From: Odobenus rosmarus divergens
Lineage: Eukaryota; Chordata; Mammalia; Carnivora; Odobenidae
Length of the DNA: 64,000 nucleotides
Direction of reading: 5' to 3'
NCBI RefSeq assembly: GCF_000321225.1
Contig: NW_004450477.1
Coordinates: 3,492,779 to 3,556,778 of the forward strand
This document shows, piece by piece, positions 55,209-64,000 of the stretch. Within the stretch, counting starts at the first letter, position 1; each line of letters opens with the position of its first letter. Under the pieces are notes generated by a model. That model was not told the origin of the DNA. It searched no databases and saw only the letters and a list, made by a program, of their open reading frames with translations. A program made the position numbers and the translations under genes.

Positions 55209-56984
55209 ATATTTTTTCTTCTTTTATTCTGATATGGAGCCATGGCCAAATTACAGTCTAACTGATCATTGAGGAGCTGAAGTTGCCCCTCTGAGTCATT
55301 CTACTCATTGCAGAGCTGCTATGCACGGATTACAGAACAGAGCAGTTGCTGCATGGGCATTTACGGTGATGCCCAGACAGATGGGAGATGGGCTTTACAA
55401 GTGGCTGCGAGGGGTTTGGACACTCTGTTTATCATAAGGCCAGTGGCCTAGCACTAATTGCCTCAGTCACACTGCTTGGTTTAGTGTCTCCTTAATTGTG
55501 TTCCCTTCTTTAGTGTGTCTAAATTTTTTTAACATACTTTTCTTCTTTGTTTCTTTTGTTGTCTTTAATCATTAAGTACCACATAGGATGTTTACTGCAG
55601 GACCATTAATCTTTATTATCAGTCTCTCATTCCTCTACCTTTTCTGTCCTCCTCACCATTCTATCAACTTTATTAATACTAATTATATAAAGAAAGACCT
55701 GACTCTTGTCTCAAGAAACAACCTTGGGATCACAACAACATGTACAGTATTGTCAGAATTATACTTAAAATATAAATTGTTTTTCAGTCATCAATGCTTG
55801 GAATATTCTATTTTAGTTGACTTTATTGAGCTATGTGGAACAAGGAGACATTACTTAGGAAAATCTAAACTTGAGTCAAGAACTTTTAAGCCAAAGGCAC
55901 AAATCTGGAAACACACACTGTTCATTCCTCTTTTTTCCTCCCTACTCAGCAGTGTTTTTTTTGTTTTGTTTTGTTTTCTCTCCCAGCTTGCCTCGAACCA
56001 CCCTTTTCTTATCAATCACTGATTCCCTTTCATAAGAGCCCTGGAAGCTGAGGGCATTTTTCTTCTGTGATGCTGACAGGCTAGCAGAGGCCATGAGGCC
56101 ACTGAACAGACATGTTCCAGAATCGAAATGTTAGAACTCAGGGCTTGGCATTGCCCATTTCTAAGTGAGGCTTGAAAGCCATCCCAAAGCCCCCTGCTAC
56201 ATTTAGAGCTATGCCTGTTTGTTCCTTCTCCATGGATCTCTGAGTCTTCTTAAAACTTCAGGAGAGGCTGAACCTAAAGTAATTTGTATTTAACTGGTGG
56301 TATTGACCATGCCCTCCATTTTGTCTTTGGGCTTTTTTAGGCTATATAATATACAGCAGGTATCACTGGTTGATGGCCCCTGAGGCGCTCCCAAACACAT
56401 TTTTCTTTTACTGGAAGAGGTTTCTTATAGACTCATCTGAAAAGAGAAATAATCCTTGAAGCTCCTAGTTGTTCCTCTAAATAAGCCTGTGCTTGCAATG
56501 ATGTGAATGTTCTTTGTAGTCCATGATGGATTAATATAGGTGGCACGATTAAAGAAATAAACAAGTTGGAGTATCCAAAGTTCAGAAGCCATTTCTGCTT
56601 TGCCTCTAAAGAACACTTATTTATGTTTCTTTTATTATTAACATCATCATCATTATTGTAGGTTTAATCATTAGAAAAGGTATCACAAGATATTACTTCT
56701 GATTCCCAGAAGTCTGAGCTAAAAGATTTATTAAAAATTGATGCCTTTATCAACAGAACACAGAAGACAAGGATAGTATAGGGCTATGAATAAACCCAGA
56801 CACGTAGATTAAATTGTCCTACTCAGTCCCTTTTAAAAAGGAATTCAAATGCAAGAGACCAACATTAAGAGTTGAGGTTGCTGTTTATGAAATATTGTCA
56901 CTTAAACCAGAAGCTCTACATTTCCTATTCTCTACAATAGAAGTATCTCAAAATACTATATAATTTACTAATTTTTTATATTTT
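55209..56984. other. Single-copy-like DNA, possible conserved element
   Basis: 55240-55500 is non-repetitive and balanced in composition, with paired AATTG homeodomain-type sites (GCACTAATTGCC, CCTTAATTGTG) and GGCATTTACGGTGATGCCC. The 144-codon frame at 55588-56022 is hydrophobic and T-rich at both ends, lacks splice context and includes a TTTTGTTTTG run; I do not call it a gene. No other repeat seen up to 56984. Confidence 0.35.
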
Positions 56985-57100
56985 GTATATTCTCCCACTA
57001 TAATATGAATACTCTGTATTTTACTGTTGCATCCCCATAAGAACATTGCTTAACATGTAGTAGGTACTCATCATATATTTATTGAATGAATTAGTATAAC
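56985..57100 (+). mobile_element. LINE-2 3' end
   Basis: Ends in the L2 signature AACATGTAGTAGGTACTCATC, ATATATTTATTGAATGAATTAG. Confidence 0.6.
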
Positions 57101-57331
57101 ACAATAGATAGACAGATATCTTTGCCCCATTTCCAAGCCATAAAGATCTAATCAGACCTTTTGACCTCAGTACCTACAGTGATTAAGAAGTATATATGCT
57201 TGAAATAACCGTTAAAACTCAAAAAAAAAAAAAAAGAAGTATATATGCTTGTCCCTTCAAAGTCCTTACGGTGACTGATTGGCAGAGTCAAAGAGATATC
57301 AGTAGAATGCGGTCTTAAAAACAGCACTGCC

Positions 57332-57511
57332 ATGGGACGCCTGGGTGGCTCAGTCGGTTAAGTGGCTGCCTTCGGCCCGGGTCATGATCCCAGGGTCCTG
57401 GGATCGAGTCCCACACCGGGCTCCTTGCTCAGCGGGGAGCCTGCTTCTCCCTCTCTCTCCCTCTGCTTGTGCTCTCTCTGTCAAATAAATAAAAATCTTT
57501 AAAAAAAAAAA
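57332..57511 (+). mobile_element. Can-SINE, best-preserved tRNA-like promoter
   Basis: Head GGGACGCCTGGGTGGCTCAG. A clear box A (TGGCTCAGTCGG, 57346-57357) and box B (GGATCGAGTCC, 57401-57411) are visible, spaced as in a tRNA-derived RNA polymerase III promoter. CT tract, CTTGTGCTCTCTCTGTC and AAATAAATAAAAATC tail. Perfect 15-bp duplication AAAAACAGCACTGCC (57317-57331 and 57512-57526). Confidence 0.96.
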
Positions 57512-57728
57512 AAAAACAGCACTGCCTTGAGAATCAAGAAAACTGTAGGGTTTTTAAATTTTTCTTTTATTCTGATTGAGATTTAATTTACATACAGTAA
57601 AACTGCATAGGTCTCAAAGGTACATTTTGATAAACTTTGACAATTATATATACTCATACAATTAAGATATAGTACATTTCCATTCTTCATGAAAGCTCAC
57701 TCATCTTCCTTTCTAGTCATTCCCTCCC

Positions 57729-58207
57729 GAGGCCTGTCTCCTGTGTTTGCACATGGCTGCCTTCTGTAGCCTCATGTGGCCTTTTTGCTATGAACATACA
57801 TTCCTGGTGTGTCTCTCTCCCCCCACCCTTTTTTTTTTTTAAGATTTTATTTATTTATTTGAGAGAGAGAGCATGAGCTGGAGGGAAGAGGGAGAGAGAA
57901 TCTGAAGCAGACTCTGCACTGAGCTCAGAGTCCAATGAGGGGCTCGATCTCATGACCAAGAGATCCTGACCCAAACCAAAAGTCCACTGCTGAACCCATG
58001 GAGCCACCCAGGCACCCCCTTGTCTCTCTCTTCTTTTAAGGACAGAGGATCATATTGGATTAAAGGCCACCTGTATGACCTCATTTAGCCTTAATTACCT
58101 CTTTAAAGGTCCTTTCTCCAAATACAGGCACATTCTGAGGTGTACTGAAGGTTAGGACTTTAACACATGAATTTGGGCGGGTGGGGGAGCACAATTCAGT
58201 CCATAAC
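57729..58207 (-). mobile_element. MLT1-type MaLR LTR split by a SINE
   Basis: GCACATGGCTGCCTTCTGTAGC to CTGGTGTGTCTCTCTC, then after the SINE GGATCATATTGGATTAAAGGCC, TGACCTCATTTAGCCTTAATTACC, CTCCAAATACAGGCACATTCTG and CACAATTCAGTCCATAACA, all antisense MLT1 in order. Confidence 0.8.
57828..58020 (-). mobile_element. Can-SINE in MLT1
   Basis: T-run, AAGATTTTATTTATTTATTTG, GAGCATGAGCTGGAGGGAAG, and head CCATGGAGCCACCCAGGCACC. Duplication TGTCTCTCTC (57810-57819 and 58021-58030), with a C-rich filler CCCCCACCC before the tail. Confidence 0.92.
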
Positions 58208-59636
58208 AACTACTTTTTTCCCAAGTCTTTATGCTTTTTATTTCTTTTACTTATCTCATTATACTGCCTAGGACTTCTATTACAATGTAGAATAAAATGG
58301 TAAAAGTGAACTTCCATAAGGAAATCCTGATCTCATAGGGAAAGCAGTCTTCCACCATTTAGTATGATTTTAGCTGTAGGTTTTTTGTAAATGCTCTTTA
58401 TCAGGTTAAGAAAGTTCCCTCATTTGCTGAGAATCTTTATCATAATGAGTGTTGAATTTCATCAAGTCTTTTTTGTGTACCTATTGAGATGACCATGCAT
58501 TTTCTTTTTTATTCTGTTAATTTGATAAAATTACACTGATTGGGAGATATTGGTGTGTAATACCTTTCTTTGGTAATGACCTTGTCAGGGTTTGGTAACA
58601 GAGTTATGCTGTGTCATAAATAAGTCAGGAGGATGTCAGCAGAGTAGGGACTTCCAGAGCCCCCCCGGCCCAACTCCCAGAAATACTGAAAGTACTAGCA
58701 AAACTGCCAGAATCAGCCTTATCAGAACTCTGAAAAATAGTGAAAGATTGATAAGAATCAAGCAAATGCTTAGCCAGTATAAAGTCCATTGAAACATGAT
58801 AGGAGAACTTTGTGAAATTTTAAGTTAGCCTTGTCCCATCCCCATCCCCAGCATGGCAGCATTCTTGAAGATGGCATCCTGAGTTCCACATATGAGCACC
58901 TGGTCCCAGAGGAAGCAGAACAGATCTTGTTCTCAAGGAATTGTGTTTGTCTCTTTTTACCTATTTCCTAAAGGATTGACACAGGGTTTTTCCTAAGCCT
59001 GACCTTTCTCAGGACAGAGAAGCAACTACATGTAGAACATTGCTTGCAAACATTAAAAACCAAATGAACACACCACTGCTGCCTGAAGTAAAAAGGTAAT
59101 AGTTGAGCCAAACAATAGACACTCAAAAGCCAACAAATTAGGCAACCATAGATGAAATGGACAAATTCCTAAAAAATACACAAACTACCAAAACTGACTC
59201 AAGAAAGATAAGAAATCTGAATAGACCCAAACAAGTAAAGTGATTAAGTCAGCAATCAAAAACCTCCCAAAAAAGACAAGCCCAGGACTTGAAGGAGATG
59301 GCTTCACTGGTGAATTCTACCAAACATTTAAAGAATTAACATGAATCCTTCGGGAACACTTTCAAAAAAAATAGAAGAAGGAACACTTCTTCACTCATTT
59401 CAGGCATTACTCTGATGCCAAAGCCAGACAAAGACATCACAAGAAAAGAAAACTACACACCAAAATCACTTGTGAATATAGATGAAAATCTCCTCAATAA
59501 AATACTAACAAAACTGAATGCAGCAACATATTAAAAGAATTACATACCAAGTAGGATTTAGCCCAGTAATGCAAAGGTAGTTTAACATACAAAAACCAAT
59601 CAGTACAATATATCACATATCAATAGAATGAAGGGG

Positions 59637-59742
59637 AAGGACGCCTGGCTGATGCAGTCAGTAGAGCATGCAACTCATGATCTCAGGGTCATGAGTTCAA
59701 GCACCACACTGGGTGTGGAACCTACTTTAAAAAAAAAAAAAA
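59637..59742 (+). mobile_element. Short Can-SINE variant in L1
   Basis: 106 bp: GACGCCTGGCTGATGCAGTC, GTAGAGCATGCAACTCATG, GGTCATGAGTTCAAGCACC, GGTGTGGAACCTACTTT then A15. The CT tract is absent. Flanks AATAGAATGAAGGGG (59622-59636) and AATAGAATGATGGGG (59743-59757), one mismatch. Confidence 0.92.
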
Positions 59743-60649
59743 AATAGAATGATGGGGGAAAAAACATCAACCCGACACAGAAAAAACATTTGACAAAATC
59801 CAACACTCTTTCATGATAAAAACAATCAATAGTGGGAATAGAAGGAAACTTCCTCAACATGGTAAAGAGCATATATGAAAAACCCACAGCTAATATTATA
59901 TTCAGTTGTAAAAGATGGAAAGTTTACCCCGTAAGATCAGGAACAAGACAAGTATCCCTGCTTTTGCCACTTCTATTCAACCCTGTGCTGGAAGTTCTAG
60001 CCAGAGCAGTTGGACAAGAAAAAGAAATAAAACATATCCACATTGGAAAGGAAAAAGTTAAATTATTTTAGCAGACAATATGATTTTATATATAGAAAAT
60101 CCTAAAGGATACGCAAAAATCCCTTAGAGCTAACAAATGAATTCAGCAAAGTGGCAGAATAAAATTCAATACTCAAAATTATCACTTATATTTCTATACA
60201 CTAGTAATGAACTACTGAAAAGGAAATTTTAAAAAACAATTCCAATCATAATGCATCAAAACAATACAATACCTAGCAGTAAATTAAACCAAGAGTGTAA
60301 GACTTGTACACTCAACAGTACAAAACATTGCTGAAACAAATTGAAGAAGACCTAAATAAGTGGAAAGACATTTTGTGTTCATGGATTTGAGGACTTAAAT
60401 ATTGTTAAGATGTCAGTACTCCCCAAAGTGATCTACAGATTGAATGCAGTCTTTGTCAAATTTCCAATGTCATTTTTGCAGAAATGGAAAAACCAATTCC
60501 AAAATTCATGCAGAATTACAAGGGTCCCCAAATAGTTAACATAATGTTGAAAAGAGGAGCAAAGTTGAAGTCATCATACTTCCCATCTTCAAAATTTACT
60601 ACAAAGCTATAGTAATCAAAACTATACTGAGGTTAAACCTATACCTGGC

Positions 60650-61042
60650 ATGAGGTTATATACATATATAGAGAGAGATCAACGGAATAGAATTGAGAAT
60701 CAAGAAATAAACCCATACATCTCTGGCCAATTGATTTTCAGCAGGGGTGCCAAGATAATTCAACAAATGAATAGTCTTTTCAACAAATGGTGCTGGGACA
60801 ACTGGATATCCACATGCAAAAAAATGAAGTTGGATTCTTCATTTATATACCTCATACCATACACAAAAATTAATTCAAAATTAATCAAAGAGCTAAAAAT
60901 AAGAATGAAAGCTGTAAAATTCTTAGGTAAAAACATCCTTGTAAATCTTCATGCTCATAGATTAGACAGTGGCTTCTTAGATATGACACCAAGAGCACAA
61001 GCAATCAAAGAAAAAATAGATAAATTGTACTTAATTTTTTAA
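60650..61042 (+). pseudogene. L1 ORF2 fragment, 130 codons open
   Basis: Encodes ORF2p sequence between RT and the C-terminal domain: IERDQRNRIENQEINPYISG, FNKWCWDNWISTCKKMKLD and KTPRAQ-type text ending KEKIDKLYLIF before a stop at 61040. In-frame stops bound it on both sides, so no functional protein results. The first methionine is internal. Confidence 0.75.
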
Positions 61043-62741
61043 TTGTGTCAAAGAACACTGTCTATAGAATGTAAAGATGCCCCACAAAATGGGATAAAAA
61101 TTTGTAGATCCTATATCTCCTAATGGTTTAGTATCCAGGATATATAAAGAACTTTTACAACTCAATAACAAAGACAAACAACTCAATTAAAACCTGGGCC
61201 AAGGGCTTGAATAGATATTTCTCTTAAGAAGATATTCAAATGGCTAATAAGCATATGAAAAAATGTGCAACATCACTAATTATTAGGGAAATCCAAATCA
61301 AAACCACAGTGAGACACTGCTTCATACCCACTATGATTATTATAATTTAAAAAATGGAAAATAACAAGGTAGAGAGGATGTGGAGAAATCAGAACCCTCA
61401 TACATTGCTGGTGGGAATTTAAAATAATAGAGCCACTATGGAAAACAGTTTGGTAATTCTTCAATAAGTTAAACATAGAACTACCATATGACCCAACAGT
61501 TGTACTCAGAGGTGTATATTCAAAATAATTGACAACAGGTGTTTAAATATATTTTGTATGCAAATATTCATAGCAGCTCTATTCACAATACCCAAAAGAT
61601 GGGAACAACCCAAATGCCCATCAACAGATGAATGGATAAACAAAATGCAGTATATCCGTATGATGGAATATAATTTAACTGTAAGAAGGAATGAAGTTCT
61701 GGTATGTGCTACAGCATAAATGAACTTTGAAAACATTATGCTAGTGGCATTATGTTGTATGATTCTATTCATATGAAATATCCAGAATAGACAAAGCAGA
61801 TTTATGGTCACCAGGGACTTTGGAGAGGAAAATGGAGAATGACTGCTTAATTTTACAGGGTTTTTGTCTGAAGTGATGAAAGAGGTCTGGAACTAGATAG
61901 TGTGATGGTTGCACAACATTGTGAATGTACCTAATACCAACAAATTGTATACATTAAAATGGTTAAAATGGTAAATGTGTATTTTACCACAATTTTTAAA
62001 AAATAAATGAGGTAGGATTTTTTCTCTCCTCTGTTTTCTGAAAGAGTTTGTGTAAGATTGGTATTGTTTCTTCCTTATATGTTTTATAGAATCCACCATT
62101 GAAACATCTATCTTGGAGTTGTTGCTTTTGTTGTTAGTGTTGATGGTGATGGTATGTGTGTGTATGAGTTTTCTTATTTTGTATTTTATTTTTCTTTAAC
62201 AGATACTGGACTATTCAGATTTGTCATTTCTTTTTGTGTTCAATTTTGCTAAATGTTGCTTTTCATGGGATTTGCTCATTTCATCTAAGTTGTTGGCTTT
62301 ATTGGTGTAAAATTGTTCATAACATGCCTTTTCCTTAATGGCCTTAACATCTGTAGTGATATCCCTCTTTCATTCCTGATATTGGTAATTTTTAATTTTC
62401 TCTCTTGATCAGCTTTGCTAGGGGGTAATCAGTTTTACTGTTTTTTTAAAGAAAAAAAAACAGCCTTTGCTTTTTGTTTATTTTTGTCTATTATGTGCTT
62501 GTTTTCTATTCCATTGATTCTTGTTCTTATTTTTATTACTTACTTTGTACTAATTTGGATTTAATTAGCTCTTTTTGCCCTAGCTTCTTAAATTGAAAAC
62601 CGAGATCAATGATTTTAAATCTTTCTTCTTTTCTAAGTATGTAAAACTGTAAGTTTCACTCTAAGCATTTCTTTAGCTGCCTCCCACAAATTATGATAGG
62701 TTGTATTTTCATTATCATTCTTGTGTTAGCAAGACTAAAGC

Positions 62742-63895
62742 ACCAGGAATGCTTGTCTGCTGATCAGAGTGTAAATTTATACAACCACTTTGGAAAACAG
62801 TTTTGCATTATTTATTGAAGATAAAGAACAAATACCCCATATCTAAGAGATTCCATTTCTAAGTATATATACTAGAGAGAATTAACTTAAAATATGTTCA
62901 TAGCAGCTATATGTAATTGGGTAGGCTAAACTATGGTAACAAATAGAAAAAATAGCAACGGCTTAAGGAGCAAGAAGTTTCTTCCAAGATCACCTTGAGT
63001 ATTAAAATAACACAGAGGTTAGCAAACTTTGTTCATGGCCTAATCTGGCCCGCTACTTGTTTTCATGAAGTTTTATTAGAATACAGCGATTTCCATTTTT
63101 TATGTATTGTCTGTGGATGCTTTCATACTACAACAACAGAGTTGAATAGTTGCAACAGAAGCTCAATGGCCCACAAAGCCTAGTATATTTACTAAGTGGC
63201 CCTTTACAGGAAGCTGTTGGCCCTGCCATAACAGGTCAGCAAGAAGGAGGAAGGTATAGACTACATGTGGAAGGTTTTTATAGGATAGGCCTGAAATGGC
63301 ACGTGTAACATCCACTAGTTTTCCACTCAACCACACATAATTATAAGGGGAATTGGGAAATATAATCTAGCTGGTGCTCCGAACAAAGGGAATTTTGGTG
63401 AATAACTGGCAGCCTCTGCCACAGCAAGTGTTCTTCATAATAACCCCAAACCAGAAATACTCTAAATATCCATCAATAGAATGGATAAAAACTCATAAAT
63501 GCATACAGTGGGACCCTATGTAGCAAAGAAAACAAACTGCAGCTACATAAATCATCAACACAGATAAATCTCATGGACATAATATTGAGCAAAAGAAGTC
63601 TTCAAAAGAAGATATATAGTATATTTCTATTTTTATAAAGTAAAAACAGCAAAACTAAGTCACAGTTTTGGGATACATTCATATATGGTAAAACTATAAA
63701 GAATGGAAAGGGAATAGTTATGAGAATAGTAGCTAGTTCCTGGAGGTGAGAAAACCGTGATCAGGGATGGACATTGCTGCTTCCAGGGGGCATTGCTGCC
63801 AGTACTTCATTTCTTGATCTGCAAAAGTGGTATACTAGTATTTTCTTTATCATTTATTCTTTATGCTAAACTGCATGTATAATATAACTGAGTGA
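62742..63895 (+). mobile_element. Ancient LINE-1/HAL1-like and unidentified old repeat
   Basis: 62755-62915 (AACCACTTTGGAAAACAGTTTTGC, ATATGTTCATAGCAGC) and 63430-63895 (AATATCCATCAATAGAATGGATAAAAAC, GTTCCTGGAGGTGAGAAAACC) read as an old plus-strand L1 3' part. Between them 62915-63010 and 63235-63430 look like halves of another old repeat (GTAGGCTAAACTATGGTAACAA; GTGGAAGGTTTTTATAGGATAGG) that I cannot name, separated by the hAT element. Confidence 0.5.
63012..63230 (-). mobile_element. hAT-Charlie-type MITE
   Basis: CAGAGGTTAGCAAACTTTG at the left and ACAGGAAGCTGTTGGCCCTGCC at the right are diverged inverted ends. Inside: GGCCTAATCTGGCCCGC, TTATTAGAATACAGCG, CAACAACAGAGTTGAATAGTTGC. Familiar non-autonomous hAT sequence. 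The 62-codon frame at 62995-63183 lies in it. Confidence 0.65.
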
Positions 63896-64000
63896 CTTTT
63901 AAATAATTTTTATTGTTATGTTAATCACCATACATTAAATCATTAGTTTTTGATGTAGTGTTCCATGATTCATTGTTTGTGCATAACACCCAGTGCTCCA
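63896..64000 (-). mobile_element. Younger LINE-1 3' end, continues beyond the window
   Basis: T-rich run, then GTTATGTTAATCACCATAC, CATTAGTTTTTGATGTAGTG, TTCCATGATTCATTGTTTG and CACCCAGTGCTCCA. This is the near-exact antisense of the 3' end of the L1 at 14270-15172, so both belong to the same recent subfamily. Confidence 0.9.

Larger units (their letters stand above)
58633..62008 (+). mobile_element. LINE-1 (L1MA-like) with both ends, internally deleted
   Basis: Begins GGATGTCAGCAGAGTAGGGAC, which resembles an L1 5' UTR start, with about 500 bp of 5' text. It jumps near 59135 to ORF2 (GATGAAATGGACAAATTCC), then RT, C-terminus and 3' UTR (GGTTGCACAACATTGTGAATG, AATGGTTAAAATGGTAAATG) to 62008. 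Flanking host text TAAGTCAGGA / AATGAGGTAGGA is a poor duplication. ORF1 and the endonuclease are missing. Frames 59832-60071 and 60650-61042 are ORF2 pieces (for example YEKPTANIIFSCKRWKVYP and [12 protein letters not shown]). Confidence 0.75.
57545..62735 (-). mobile_element. Ancient LINE-1, split into three parts
   Basis: Antisense L1 3' UTR at 57545-57728 (GATTGAGATTTAATTTACATAC), RT region at 58208-58632 (GGTTTTTTGTAAATGCTC, TTGAGATGACCATGC) and continuation at 62009-62735 (AGAGTTTGTGTAAGATTGG, CCAAAACATC-type text, ATCAGCTTTGCTAGG, TGCCTCCCACAAATTATG). Separated by an MLT1 LTR and by a plus-strand L1. The first two parts may be independent copies. Confidence 0.65.

Noticed and set aside
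55588..56022. 144-codon plus-strand frame in single-copy-like DNA
   Set aside because: No paired splice sites, poor start context, T-rich ends including a TTTTG run, and no recognisable domain. Length alone is not enough in AT-rich DNA.
57346..57411. tRNA gene call from box A and box B
   Set aside because: The boxes belong to a Can-SINE head flanked by a target duplication. It cannot fold as an intact tRNA and is followed by a SINE body.

Overview
This is mammalian nuclear DNA, and the repeats point to a carnivore. The window is dense in tRNA-derived Can-SINEs (heads of the form CCTGGGTGGCTCAGTCGG, a pyrimidine tract, then AAATAAAATCTTT tails) and in carnivore-type LINE-1 3' ends. The SINE wording resembles what I recall of arctoid caniforms (bears, seals, mustelids) more than dog or cat. 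That assignment is inference from memory. Nothing is bacterial or viral-genomic: there are no operons, ribosome sites, rRNA, CRISPR or free tRNA genes.

Layout. 1-800: old minus-strand L1. 801-1920: single-copy-like DNA with a candidate 108-nt exon (1732-1839). 1960-8980: old and middle-aged minus-strand L1, an L2 piece and an MLT1 LTR. 8980-12770: unassigned DNA, then L2 and MIR. 13000-16610: an old plus-strand L1 hit by two younger L1s and a SINE pair. 16610-19440: mostly single-copy-like. 19441-21600: an ERVL relic (LTR plus integrase-like frame) beside an MLT1 LTR. 21780-22750: old L1. 23273-27777: a Tigger-like DNA transposon, MIR, inverted SINEs, L2, MER5, then single-copy-like DNA. 27791-31498: a TSD-bounded minus-strand L1 holding an opposite-strand L1 piece. 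32100-35115: old L1, an hAT element, a second L1 interrupted by a solo-LTR-like insert, and a MIR. 35120-37434: weak L2, then single-copy-like DNA. 37435-44570: one nearly complete ancient minus-strand L1 carrying five later insertions. 44590-46580: old plus-strand L1 with a MER20. 46760-49250: L2 split by three SINEs stacked at one target. 49250-52590: old L1, SINEs, and a second candidate exon (51894-52075). 52793-52971: a SINE containing a 105-N assembly gap. 53200-57310: a short L1 3' end and single-copy-like DNA. 57332-64000: nested L1s in both orientations, MLT1, hAT, and the 3' end of a younger L1 running off the window.

No complete gene can be supported. Two short open segments bounded by good splice signals, both on the plus strand, are the only plausible host coding sequence. 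If real, the window is largely intron. Almost every long open frame is an L1 ORF2 remnant, a SINE read-through or a simple repeat. I found no convincing undescribed system. The most informative points are the two exon candidates, the triple SINE stack at one target, the opposite-orientation L1 patch without a poly(A) tail, the SINE that accounts for the assembly gap, and a 52-bp purine/pyrimidine-alternating tract.
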